Of a DNA stretch of 64,000 bases, positions 61,001 through 64,000 are shown piece by piece. The DNA comes from Tridacna crocea (Eukaryota; Mollusca; Bivalvia; Cardiida; Cardiidae). The notes under the pieces are model-generated. The model searched no databases and was not told where the DNA came from. It worked only from the letters and a program-made list of their open reading frames with translations. The stretch lies in contig OX031063.1 of assembly GCA_943736015.1 (NCBI GenBank), positions 33,944,172 to 34,008,171 on the forward strand, written 5' to 3'. Every line of letters begins with the position of its first letter. Position 1 is the stretch's first letter. Position numbers and translations under genes: made by a program.

Positions 61001-64000
61001 CCATTAAATCTGTACAAAAAGATATATTTAGACCTGTCCAAATCCAAAGAATGCAGCCAACAAAGTTACATGGTTCTTAAGATGGGATTAACTTTGATAG
61101 GATTGAAAATATTGTAGGAAAACAGGAATTTGCTGGTAGCCACCATATACATGTACATGTACTCATTTTTCCATGATGATGTCAAAAACTTCCCTGGAGG
61201 TTCTTGAATTAACCCTTTACCAAACAATTCCAAGTTTTTACATCCCTGAGATAGAATCCTTTTTCCTGCAGGAAACAAATCTCAATTTTTGAGGTGCATT
61301 TGATTTGTCGTATTCAAGTGCTTTCAATTCGGACCCGTCTAAAATTTTGTTGTTTGGTAAAGAGTTAAGATTCAGGATAGTGTAGTGAAGGGCTGAGGTG
61401 TGTAGAAAAAGTAATAGATCTTTCTTGTACCACTTACATAGATCTGTGGTACTACTCCATGTATCTCTTTCTTTCATGAAACTTCATGAAACTCTGATTT
61501 TCTAAAAGTTCTAGGACTGGCCAAAAGTGAAGTTTGTGGGTGTTTAAATGAATTTAAATTCAAATTACGACTTTTGAATGCATGGATAATGTTGTGAAGA
61601 TGAATATCTGTTATTTAACTGTTGATCCAAGTGTTCATGGCTGAGAGGAAAATGAATTTTATGACTAGGTGAAAAGTTGCAAGGTTGCTTTATCTATTGT
61701 GTACTTTTTGCTTCATTATACAATTTATTCTTTTGCCAGTAAGTAACACTTTCACTAACCATACACTGACAGATAGTCACCTTCACATTAGATTCTGTAC
61801 TTTTAACTGGTGTGATTTAACCCTTTCCCAAACGACAAACTTTTGGACTAGACCAAATTGAAAGCATTTGCGGACGACAATTCAACTCTTGCTGAAAAGA
61901 TGATTTCTGTCTATGATAGGGTAGAAAACATTGTGGAAAAATGAGAAAATGCTTGTTACCAGCATTTTCTCCTTTTCTCACAATGTTTTCAAAAGGCTAC
62001 TATTCCAGACCCATAAAAACCAGGGATTGTTTGGGAAAGGGTTAAGTGTCTTTTAACAATCACATTGTTTACTTTTGGCTGTCACTGCACCTTTAATAAA
62101 CTTTTTCCATGGTTTCTTGCACATTTAGAAAATATTGTGGAAAACATAATGTGCATCTGTCTTTATGTCTAACTTTTAGCATTTTTTATGTTATTACGTT
62201 CTGTACCATTTTTTTTTTTCACACGTTTCCTTTGCTTAATTTAGACATTAGTTTTGAAAAGTTTTCATTTTAGTAATTCCCAGTAGTGTTCAGTGATTTC
62301 AAGATAATCCTGTTTATGCTGTTTAACTTGATCTCACAATATGAAGACAAATTTTGAGCTTGAAAAAGAAAATGATATTGTAAAGGTATGCAGGATGTGG
62401 TGTGCTGAACTTCACCAGCATCAAACTTTCATCAGACTATGTGCAAATATATTCATTCAGGGTGATTGGTTTTAGTAGTGGTAGTCTCTGCAGGCCAGAC
62501 TATTTCCCAAATGACATTATTCATACCCCAGCAAAACGAATGTTTTCTGGGGTATACTGGGATCAGCCCGTCTGTGTGTCCATCTGTGTACAAAATAGTA
62601 GTAATTGCCTGTTTCTGTCAAAGCGCTGGCAGGGGTATTAAGTCACATTCAGTGACAGCTCTGGTTTAAAGAGGTCCAAGTTGGTAACATTTAAGTGATG
62701 TTGATAACTGTTGTTTTATTAAACAAGGACATACAAATAATAATGTACTAAGTCCAAAATTTGTAAGGCAAACAAATGCCATTTTTTACCTACTTAACAA
62801 TACATGTACATGTATTACTTACCGATATTCCAGAAGCCTTTGGACAGCCCACACCCACACCGACCTAACCTGAATATCGACCACTTGAGTGACAAACTTC
62901 CAGAAGCAAGATACTTCACCAAAACTTTCAAACACAAACTGACAATAGTTATTGATTACCAGTATTTCATAAATGAACTAACCAGTGCAACATCATAATC
63001 CTTATGAGTAGTTACTACAGAAACTTGACTGATGTCATTTACACCTTACTATCTGAGTATACATGCACTTCCTATAATAGTTAAACCTGTTTATGACACA
63101 AAATATGTCAAACAACCTAAAAAAAGTTCAAGATAGTTGGAAAGTGAAGTATCAAATACAAGTCTCCCATATTAATCATGAACGCCTTTGCATTTCCAAA
63201 TGAATCATCATTGGCTGTAAACTTGATATGCTGCATTAATACAGCAAGTCATTTGAGTGGCGATTACTTTGCACATAGCTCTTATTAGAACCGGGATCAA
63301 AGCACCATACTTTGAGGTGAAGGAACTTAAATATCAAAGAAATTGGCCAGGAAACAGGAGGGTCCTGTTGGTGTTTTACATTGTGTGCTGGTGCATTAAT
63401 TAGGTGATGTCTTCCAACATCACCTCACAAAATATTTTTATATTGTTTTTTCTGTCTTTCTTTCTTTGGGTAATGAAGCAAGCAATTTCAGATACTTTTT
63501 ATCAAATTACCATTCTATATTCTTATACTTGTCTTATTATATCTATGATTATGATAATTTATGATTGTAAGTTGTGACCTATGTTGTATTTTGCAGTGAT
63601 CACAAAGAAGAAGAGGTGAAGACAGCTTTTCCAGCAGGAACATTTGGCAGTAAACTAGAACATTTTGAAACCAGCTACCTAGAGTACTTACATGATGCTC
63701 ATGTAATGTTACAGAAATGTGCAGCTGCTTGTAGAGTTTGGTTGTACCCATATGATGGTGAAAAGCCTCCAATTAACATGCTAGACAGCCTTTCTGTTAT
63801 TCTACAAAACGCAAGTGATGTATCAGAGGATGCAGAAAGTGCAAAAGATGTGACAAATACACCAAGTGTAGTTGAAACTTCAAACTCTGCTAAATCTATA
63901 GAGCAAGGAAAAACTTCCTGTGATATTTCTGTTGAAATGGATGTTGAAGCAAGGGATAGTGCAATAGATGGTAATGATGATGATATTAAAGAATTGGGAA
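30988..64000 (+). CDS. FHIP1: FHIP1 (FTS and Hook-interacting protein, FAM160A family), 5' seven coding exons, 3'-partial
   Basis: FHIP proteins join FTS and Hook to form the dynein adaptor complex that links early endosomes to dynein. Exons: 30988-31874 (5' UTR, then ATG 31098), 34341-34499, 38313-38399, 54068-54235, 54619-54698, 55594-55734, 63597 to the window end. Phases agree throughout, giving about 543 codons so far. The protein opens MSWFKRR, as human FHIP1 opens MSWL. Family blocks recalled and seen in order: PGPILHYLLEHEILEKF, YSDLPRKIEIPSEDW, SLEFCNAVAQ then IAHPLV, NGFLVPVLGPALHQ, TATAYLDLFLRKITEPAL, CEDVMFDLVFK, HLIPCTHVMVSQ, and YLEYLHDAH followed by CRVWLYPYDGEKP. The last exon is still open at 64000 in an acidic, Ser/Asp-rich stretch, which matches the variable linker before the C-terminal domain. 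The start was chosen because the exon begins at a CAG acceptor and 31098 is the first ATG in the conserved frame. Paralogue assignment (A or B) is not meaningful here. Introns are long and filled with repeats. Confidence 0.93.
32170..32343 (-). mobile_element. TTAA MITE, truncated
   Basis: ATTTGCAGACAACAAATATG through GGAAATGCTGGTTGCAGACA to CTTCCTTAGGGTTGCTTAA; lacks its first about 50 bp. Confidence 0.55.
32365..32584. repeat. 110-bp tandem duplication
   Basis: TGGACTACTCCAAACTGAAA at 32365 recurs at 32475 with two or three differences. Each unit ends AAACCCTTTTTTCAG. It begins inside a TTAA MITE start. Confidence 0.9.
32516..32860 (+). repeat. Segmental duplicate, copy 1 (partner at 40480-40850)
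   Basis: Shares ATGTTGAGCA, GTCTAGAATGTCTCAGCCAA, GTAGACTTGAGGTCAGACTG and GCTGCAGCTCTACTTGTGAA with the partner 8 kb downstream, in the same orientation and order. Confidence 0.85.
32748..32979 (-). mobile_element. TTAA palindromic MITE
   Basis: TCTGTACCAAACAACAAAAA to TTGTGGTAAGGAATTAA; good hairpin around GGTTACC. Confidence 0.75.
33199..33426 (+). mobile_element. TTAA palindromic MITE
   Basis: TTAACCCTTTACCAAACAAT to TTGGTAAAGGGTTAA; the hairpin has several mismatches. Confidence 0.8.
33712..33929 (+). mobile_element. TTAA palindromic MITE
   Basis: TTAACCCATTACCAGGCAAT to GTTTGGTAATGAGCTAA. The right flank is shared with the next copy. Confidence 0.8.
33926..34114 (+). mobile_element. 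TTAA MITE with hairpin centre deleted
   Basis: CTAACCCTTTCCCAAATAAT to TTTGGTTATGAGTTAA. After GAAAACATCGTGG it jumps straight to TTTTCCCATAATGTTTTC. Confidence 0.8.
34513..34741 (-). mobile_element. TTAA palindromic MITE, 13 bp after FHIP1 exon 2
   Basis: TTAACTCTTTACCACAGGAC to GTGTGGTAATGGGTTAA. The GTATGC donor of exon 34341-34499 lies just upstream. The right TTAA is shared with the next copy. Confidence 0.85.
34738..34963 (+). mobile_element. TTAA palindromic MITE, abutting the previous copy
   Basis: TTAACCCATTAACACACAAT to CATTTGGTAAAGGGTTAA, in opposite orientation to its neighbour, one TTAA between them. Confidence 0.85.
34986..35075 (+). mobile_element. TTAA MITE fragment
   Basis: TTAACCTTTGAGAGAAAATG then ACCAGCATTTTCTCCTTTTC and CACAATGTTTTC, truncated before the SINE copy. 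Confidence 0.6.
35101..35305 (-). repeat. tRNA-derived SINE, copy 1
   Basis: On the minus strand, TGACTCAGTGGTTAGG (A-box-like) is followed at tRNA spacing by GGAGTTCGAATCCCGCTCC (B box). The body ends in GTTACGGACTTCGTTCGTAA. A 205-bp unit repeated almost unchanged 322 bp downstream. It is not a functional tRNA, as the acceptor stem is missing. Confidence 0.8.
35423..35627 (-). repeat. tRNA-derived SINE, copy 2
   Basis: Same 205-bp length as copy 1 and nearly identical; this copy has GGCTCAGTGGTTAGG, closer to the A-box consensus. The near identity suggests recent duplication. Confidence 0.8.
35678..35904 (+). mobile_element. TTAA palindromic MITE, diverged
   Basis: TTAACTCTGAACCACACTAT to GTTAGGAAAGAGTTAA; the stem is imperfect. 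Confidence 0.7.
36111..36337. mobile_element. TTAA palindromic MITE, subfamily B (GCTCGT core)
   Basis: TTAACCCTTTACCTCATATG to TCTATGGAGTAAAGGGTTAA. The hairpin is GGAGAAATTGCTCGT, T, ACGAGCAATTCTCC: the same outer stem as the main family but different inner stem and flanks. Confidence 0.85.
36485..36868 (+). mobile_element. Two decayed TTAA MITE copies in tandem
   Basis: The first runs from GCCTTTACTACTTAATCC to GCATTTGGTAAATAGT (about 36708). The second keeps only TTTCCCACAATGTTTTCTAC to TTTTGGAAAGGGTTAA. Confidence 0.6.
36865..37067 (-). mobile_element. TTAA palindromic MITE, diverged
   Basis: TTAACTGTTTAAAATGCAGA to GTGTGGTAAAAGGTTAA; core TTGTTAATTGCATTTTCTCC. Confidence 0.65.
37589..37819 (+). 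mobile_element. TTAA palindromic MITE
   Basis: CTTTTACCATTTATCCCACT to CATGTGGTAGAGGGCTCA; intact inner hairpin; short direct repeat CACTGTTTTC. Confidence 0.7.
37817..38055 (-). mobile_element. TTAA MITE, decayed, abutting the previous copy
   Basis: TCACTCTTTACCAAAGGCCA start; GCCAGTAGCCAGCATTTCTC core; ends eroded. Confidence 0.55.
38518..38747. mobile_element. TTAA MITE, subfamily B
   Basis: ATAACCCTTTACTCCATAGA to ATATCAGATAAAGGGTTAA; core GGAGAAATTGCTCGTAACAA. Lies 118 bp after FHIP1 exon 3. Confidence 0.8.
38810..39026 (+). mobile_element. TTAA palindromic MITE, TTAA at dyad centre
   Basis: Core AAAATGCTGTTAAGCAGCAT; ends eroded (GATAAAGACTGAAG). Confidence 0.65.
39150..39390. mobile_element. 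Decayed TTAA MITE relic
   Basis: TTTGCAGATGACCATAAAAT, GGGAAAAATGGAGAAAAGCG and TTGGTTAAAGTGTATTAAA only. Confidence 0.4.
39436..39835. mobile_element. Second-family palindromic MITE interrupted by a TTAA MITE
   Basis: AAGTAACACAATTTCTGAC and GTGTGTAATAAATGTTGGAG before 39583 and GAATGGTTGATGAATGCGGA after 39812 match the order of the 20769-20966 element. Confidence 0.65.
39584..39812 (-). mobile_element. TTAA palindromic MITE nested in the second palindromic family
   Basis: TTAACTCATTACCAAACAAC to GTGTGGTAGTGGGTTAA, with TTAA on each side inside the host element. Confidence 0.85.
40258..40463 (-). mobile_element. TTAA palindromic MITE, shortened stem
   Basis: TTAACCCTTTACCAAATGAC to TTTGGTATAGGGCTAA; part of the outer stem is lost. 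Confidence 0.75.
40480..40850 (+). repeat. Segmental duplicate, copy 2 (partner at 32516-32860)
   Basis: Same order of blocks as copy 1 with scattered substitutions and small indels. Both copies end in the same TTAA MITE sequence. Confidence 0.85.
40722..40933 (-). mobile_element. TTAA MITE within segmental duplicate, 3' stem arm lost
   Basis: TCTGTACCAAACAACAAAAA start. After AAAATGCTGGTTAATG the right arm is missing. Ends near GGTGAAGGGTTA. Confidence 0.6.
41241..41345 (+). CDS. Possible cassette exon in FHIP1 intron (35 codons)
   Basis: A pyrimidine-rich tract ending CTTTAG precedes 41241 and AAG|GTAATT follows 41345. The 105 bp are open in phase 0 on both sides, matching the phase-0 FHIP1 exons at 38399 and 54068. 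The encoded stretch is Lys-rich (MDKKKVPKSKKGQKP). Vertebrate FHIP1 as I recall it has no insert at this point (after GPALH), so this would be a lineage-specific or alternative exon. It is not part of the repeat families seen around it. Chance cannot be excluded. Confidence 0.35.
41943..42395 (+). mobile_element. TTAA MITE split by a nested copy
   Basis: The left part runs to TTCCTGCAGTG (42052). The right part resumes ACTTTTCTACC after 42281 and ends TTCTGTAGAGGTTTAA. Confidence 0.7.
42053..42281 (+). mobile_element. TTAA palindromic MITE nested in another copy
   Basis: TTAACCCATAACCACAAAAT to CATTTGTTAATGAGTTAA, TTAA on both sides; hairpin with stem variant AACAGTGTGG. Confidence 0.85.
42440..42675 (+). 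mobile_element. TTAA palindromic MITE
   Basis: TTAACCTTTGCCCAAACACA to CATTTAGTAAAGAGTTTA. Confidence 0.75.
43058..43427. mobile_element. Composite: TTAA MITE with a subfamily B copy at 43184
   Basis: The outer copy runs from GGTACCTTTTACCACATCAT. At 43184 a subfamily B start (TTAACTCTTTACTCCATAGG) and its perfect 67-bp palindrome (43241-43307) are set into it. AATGTTTTCAATTTTGATGA to CATTTGAAAAAAAGTAAAT resembles the outer copy's right end. The right end of the inner copy is not definable. Confidence 0.65.
43590..43815 (-). mobile_element. TTAA MITE, decayed
   Basis: TCACCAGACAACAAAAATTT start and TTTCCCACATTGTTTTCAGA; inner stem GCAGG/CCTGC-like remnant only. Confidence 0.5.
43916..44130 (-). 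mobile_element. TTAA palindromic MITE
   Basis: TTACTCTTTACCAAACAACA to GTGTAGTATTGAGTTAA; core AAAATGCTGGTTGCCAGCAT. Confidence 0.75.
44150..44384 (+). mobile_element. TTAA MITE, rearranged
   Basis: The left part (TTTTAACCACCCTCAAAAAG, GAAAACATTATG) and right part (TTGCAAATGCTTGTGATTTG, TTTGGTAATGAGTTA) are present; the hairpin is replaced by an AGAGAAAATAC direct-repeat-like stretch. Confidence 0.55.
44549..44775 (-). mobile_element. TTAA palindromic MITE, near-consensus
   Basis: CTAAACTCTTTACCACACGA to TTATTTGGTAAAGGGTTAA; only one mismatch in the stem (AACACTG against CAATGTT). Confidence 0.85.
45195..45840. mobile_element. Cluster of decayed TTAA MITE fragments
   Basis: TTGTGGGAAAAGGAGTAAAA, TCGTTTGGTAAAGAGTTTAG (45450-45470), CAACTCTTCCTTTACCTGAA and TACCAGCATTTTCTCCTGTT belong to at least three old copies. 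Confidence 0.5.
45835..45979 (-). mobile_element. TTAA MITE, 5' truncated
   Basis: Starts near the hairpin (TTTTGACTTTGGAAGGGTTA) and ends GTGAGGTAAAGAGTTAA. The right TTAA is shared with the next copy. Confidence 0.65.
45976..46203 (-). mobile_element. TTAA palindromic MITE, near-consensus
   Basis: TTAACCCTTTACCAAGCGTC to TTGTTTGGTAAAGAGTTAA. Confidence 0.85.
46444..46491 (+). CDS. Possible small cassette exon in FHIP1 intron (16 codons)
   Basis: The acceptor GGTGTAG ends at 46443 and a donor GTCAGT starts at 46492. The 48-bp interval is open in phase 0 and reads DVSGLPTPLLDSPMFS, more linker-like in composition than the surrounding AT-rich sequence. It is in frame with FHIP1 exons 3 and 4, like the candidate at 41241. 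Evidence is limited to splice consensus and composition. Confidence 0.3.
46822..47165 (-). mobile_element. Two TTAA MITE copies in tandem, diverged
   Basis: The first has TATGGGAAAAGGAGAAAATG and ends GGAAAGGGTTTAA near 47030. The second keeps GTGGAAAAGAGAAAATACTG and ends TGTTTGGTAAAAAAATG. Confidence 0.6.
47238..47465 (+). mobile_element. TTAA palindromic MITE, stem variant GTTGG/CCAAC
   Basis: ATAACCCTTTCCCAAACAAC to GTTTGGTAAAGAGTTTAA. Both arms carry the variant (ATTGTTGGAAAAGG and CCTTTTCCAACAAT). Confidence 0.85.
47470..48655. other. FHIP1 intron without recognised features
   Basis: AT-rich. A possible worn MITE piece lies near 47990-48040 (TCCTTTTCAAAATGTTTTCT). Nothing else was recognised. 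Confidence 0.35.
48656..48785. mobile_element. Second-family palindromic MITE, half copy
   Basis: AACACAATTTCTGATTGACA and AAGAATAGTTGGTGAATA match the right half of the 20769 element. Confidence 0.55.
48792..49020 (+). mobile_element. TTAA palindromic MITE
   Basis: TTAACTCTTACCAAACAATC to TCATTAGGTAAAGAGTTAA. Confidence 0.85.
49132..49350 (-). mobile_element. TTAA palindromic MITE
   Basis: TTAACTCATTACCAAATGAC to GTGTGGTAATGGGTTGA. Confidence 0.8.
49615..49783 (-). mobile_element. TTAA MITE, internally deleted relic
   Basis: GTAACCCTTTGCCAAATGAT start and GGGTAAAAGGATTTAA end; no hairpin remains. Confidence 0.5.
49918..50068. mobile_element. Second-family palindromic MITE
   Basis: TTATTCACCAACCATTCTCA at the left mirrors AGAATGGTTGGTGAACTTA at the right; shortened centre (AAAATGGTTTAGCCATTCAG). 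Confidence 0.8.
50315..50523 (-). mobile_element. TTAA MITE, diverged
   Basis: TTTTCACCAAATGGCAAAAT to TATGGAATAGTGTTAA; stem weak. Confidence 0.6.
50537..50756 (+). mobile_element. TTAA palindromic MITE
   Basis: TTAACCTATTACCACACAAT to CATGTGGTAATGGGTTAA. Confidence 0.85.
50843..52434 (+). repeat. Long TAGCTCACCTGAGC repeat with a 166-bp tandem array
   Basis: Head TAGCTCACCTGAGCACAACG with GCTCAAGGGGAGCT; tail TCAGGTGAGCGATCCAGGGC with CTTGGCCCTCTTGT. Between 51060 and 52300 are about seven units of 166 bp (TCTGAAAC anchor at 51101, 51267, 51433, 51599, 51762, 51928, 52094). Each unit also contains GTTCCTTGGGTGACCCTTTT and GCTTCTTGCACTATACAGAA. No protein is encoded. Confidence 0.85.
52647..52872 (+). 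mobile_element. TTAA palindromic MITE
   Basis: TTTGTAACCACACAATGCCG to CATATGGTAAAGAGTTAA; strong hairpin. Confidence 0.8.
52869..53060 (+). mobile_element. TTAA MITE, decayed
   Basis: GGAGGCCTTTGGAAACTTTT and GGCATTTTCTCCTTTTTCCA only; shares the TTAA of the previous copy. Confidence 0.5.
53090..53327 (-). mobile_element. TTAA palindromic MITE with short stem duplication
   Basis: TCCAAACGACAGATATTTGG to GTGTGGTAAAGAGTTAA. AAATATTGTTGGA is repeated twice in the left stem. Confidence 0.75.
53324..53553 (+). mobile_element. TTAA palindromic MITE, sharing TTAA with both neighbours
   Basis: TTAACCCAGTACCACACAAT to CGTGTGGTAATGGGTTAA; stem variant CACTG/CAGTG on both arms. Confidence 0.85.
53554..53750 (+). 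mobile_element. TTAA MITE, 5' shortened
   Basis: CTTGAGAAACAGTGCTTTTA through AAAATGCTGGTAACCAGCAT to CGTTTGGTAAAGAAAT. Confidence 0.65.
53768..53967 (-). mobile_element. TTAA palindromic MITE, diverged
   Basis: TTCATCAAACAATAAAATTT to GTTTGGTAAAGAACTAAA; ends about 100 bp before FHIP1 exon 54068. Confidence 0.65.
54395..54605 (+). mobile_element. TTAA MITE, decayed
   Basis: GTTTTTACAAGCCTAAGGAA, GAAAACATGGTAAGAGAAGG and TTTGTAACCAGCAACTTTC; fills the short intron between exons 54068 and 54619. Confidence 0.5.
54920..55112 (+). mobile_element. TTAA MITE, decayed, with 26-bp tandem duplication
   Basis: AATGGTGGTAACCAGCGTTT core; near the right end the segment TCAAGTCTAAAATTAGGTTG is repeated in tandem. 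Confidence 0.55.
55935..56177 (+). mobile_element. TTAA MITE, decayed
   Basis: GCCTTTTGAAAATATTGAGG, AAAATGCTTGTAACTAGCAT and TTATCAGGCAAGTAATTTA. Confidence 0.55.
56268..56496 (+). mobile_element. TTAA palindromic MITE (GCTCAT core subfamily)
   Basis: TTAACTCTTTCCCAAACAAG to CATCTAGGAAAGGATTGAA; core GGAGAAATTGCTCATAACAA. Same subfamily as the copy in the LINE. Confidence 0.8.
57110..57330. repeat. Fold-back repeats (TGGCTGC and GATCAGACTGCA types)
   Basis: TAAGCAGCCAACCAAGG against ACAGTTGGCTGCTCAACA, followed by GATCAAAGATCAGACTGCAT against GCAATCTGATCCTGATCAAT. Both are short inverted repeats of unknown class. Confidence 0.5.
57400..57495 (+). mobile_element. TTAA MITE right-end fragment
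   Basis: ATTTTATTTGTTGTCTGCAA, ATGCTATCAATTTTTACGAG and TAAAATTTTG match the right half of the family. Confidence 0.5.
58005..58140. mobile_element. TTAA MITE relic
   Basis: AACCTTTACCACACACTCCT and AAAACATTGTAGGAAAAAAG only. Confidence 0.4.
58155..59805 (+). repeat. Long TAGCTCACCTGA repeat, third copy, different interior
   Basis: Head TAGCTCACCTGATAACAAAG; tail CAGGGCTATAATGGCCCTCT. The interior carries repeated GGTCAGAATGTTTGTCTTGA modules (58310, 58430, 58575, 59190, 59330), unlike the other two copies. A SINE-like piece with GTGTAGGACTCGTGACTTGG and GATATGACTGAAATAATGTT is inserted at 59461-59665. Confidence 0.7.
59461..59665 (+). repeat. SINE-like insertion with tRNA-like head
   Basis: GTGACCTAGTAGTACAGTGT then CCCCTGGTTTGAGTGTCACT suggest degenerate A and B boxes. 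The tail GTGATATGACTGAAATAATG matches the tail of the repeat at 21870-22115. Confidence 0.5.
59881..60109 (-). mobile_element. TTAA palindromic MITE, near-consensus
   Basis: TTAACTCTTTACCAAACAAC to CGTATGGTAAAGGGTTAA. A fragment of another copy (59805-59884) abuts it on the left. Confidence 0.85.
60510..60737 (-). mobile_element. TTAA palindromic MITE
   Basis: GCTCATTACCAAACAAAAAT to GTGTGGTAATGGGCTA. Confidence 0.75.
60740..60850 (+). repeat. SINE-like fragment related to 21870-22115
   Basis: TATCACTGTTGATCATTGTC and AAGCAGCCAGTAGCTTAGGA repeat the middle of the 21870 element. Confidence 0.5.
61209..61367 (+). mobile_element. TTAA MITE lacking its hairpin
   Basis: TTAACCCTTTACCAAACAAT to GTTTGGTAAAGAGTTAA; the palindrome is replaced by a few bases (TTTTTCCTGCAGGAAACAAA). 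Confidence 0.8.
61817..62045 (-). mobile_element. TTAA palindromic MITE, near-consensus
   Basis: TTAACCCTTTCCCAAACGAC to TTGTTTGGGAAAGGGTTAA. Confidence 0.85.
62520..62700 (+). repeat. CCCCAGCAAA hairpin-headed repeat fragment
   Basis: ACCCCAGCAAAACGAATGTT folds with TCTGGGGTATACTGGG and is followed by CCCGTCTGTGTGTCCATCTG. It resembles another invertebrate interspersed repeat with a hairpin head and GTCCGTC-like body. Confidence 0.45.
62705..63596. other. FHIP1 intron before exon 7, little recognised
   Basis: It contains ACATGTACATGTATTACTTA near 62810 and no repeat family seen elsewhere in the window. It ends with the acceptor TTTTGCAG for the exon at 63597. Confidence 0.4.

Noticed and set aside
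421-62045. Regularly recurring palindromes as a CRISPR-like array
   Set aside because: Spacing is irregular, both orientations occur, copies are about 225 bp with TTAA flanks, and the genome is eukaryotic.

Overview
The window looks like nuclear DNA of an AT-rich, intron-rich animal genome, most likely a mollusc and probably a bivalve. The coding capacity is short exons with GT-AG boundaries, the proteins match bilaterian families, and several repeat families resemble ones I remember from bivalve genomes (the TAGCTCACCTGAGC repeat, the CGCGCAGGCTGATC fold-back). The species is not identifiable by eye.

Three protein genes are supported. (1) Positions 239-17329, plus strand: the last 18 coding exons (about 621 codons) of SCLT1, a coiled-coil protein of the centriole distal appendage; its N-terminal exons lie upstream of the window. 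(2) Positions 19203-21772, minus strand: a two-coding-exon RWDD2-type gene (RWD domain plus a DUF1115-type C-terminal domain, 302 aa), convergent with SCLT1. (3) Positions 30988-64000, plus strand: the 5' part of a FHIP1 gene (FTS/Hook-interacting protein, formerly FAM160A), divergent from RWDD2 and running off the right edge. SCLT1 and FHIP1 have no evident functional link beyond a general relation to cilia and microtubule traffic. Weaker candidates are one orphan minus-strand open exon (18569-18930) and two possible cassette exons in a FHIP1 intron (41241-41345, 46444-46491).

The rest is intron and intergenic DNA dominated by mobile elements. The most striking is one family of roughly 225-bp non-autonomous elements flanked by TTAA. 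Each carries a 67-bp near-perfect palindrome with 33-bp arms around one unpaired base. I count about 60 delimitable copies plus many relics in both orientations, by eye about a fifth of the window. Its TTAA target duplication can be read directly where a copy splits a LINE reverse-transcriptase reading frame (24557-24789). Copies are nested in one another and chained through shared TTAA sites, and the two stem arms change together between subfamilies.

Other repeats: a second palindromic family (20769-20966 and relatives), a CGCGCAGGCTGATC fold-back family, a 1256-bp element with 16-bp terminal inverted repeats and a 6-bp target duplication (28226-29481), three long repeats with conserved ends but different internal tandem arrays (15207, 50843, 58155), duplicated tRNA-derived SINEs (35101, 35423), a decayed LINE, a mariner relic and a large imperfect inverted repeat (29890-30575).

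No CRISPR array, rRNA, functional tRNA or prokaryote-type operon is seen.
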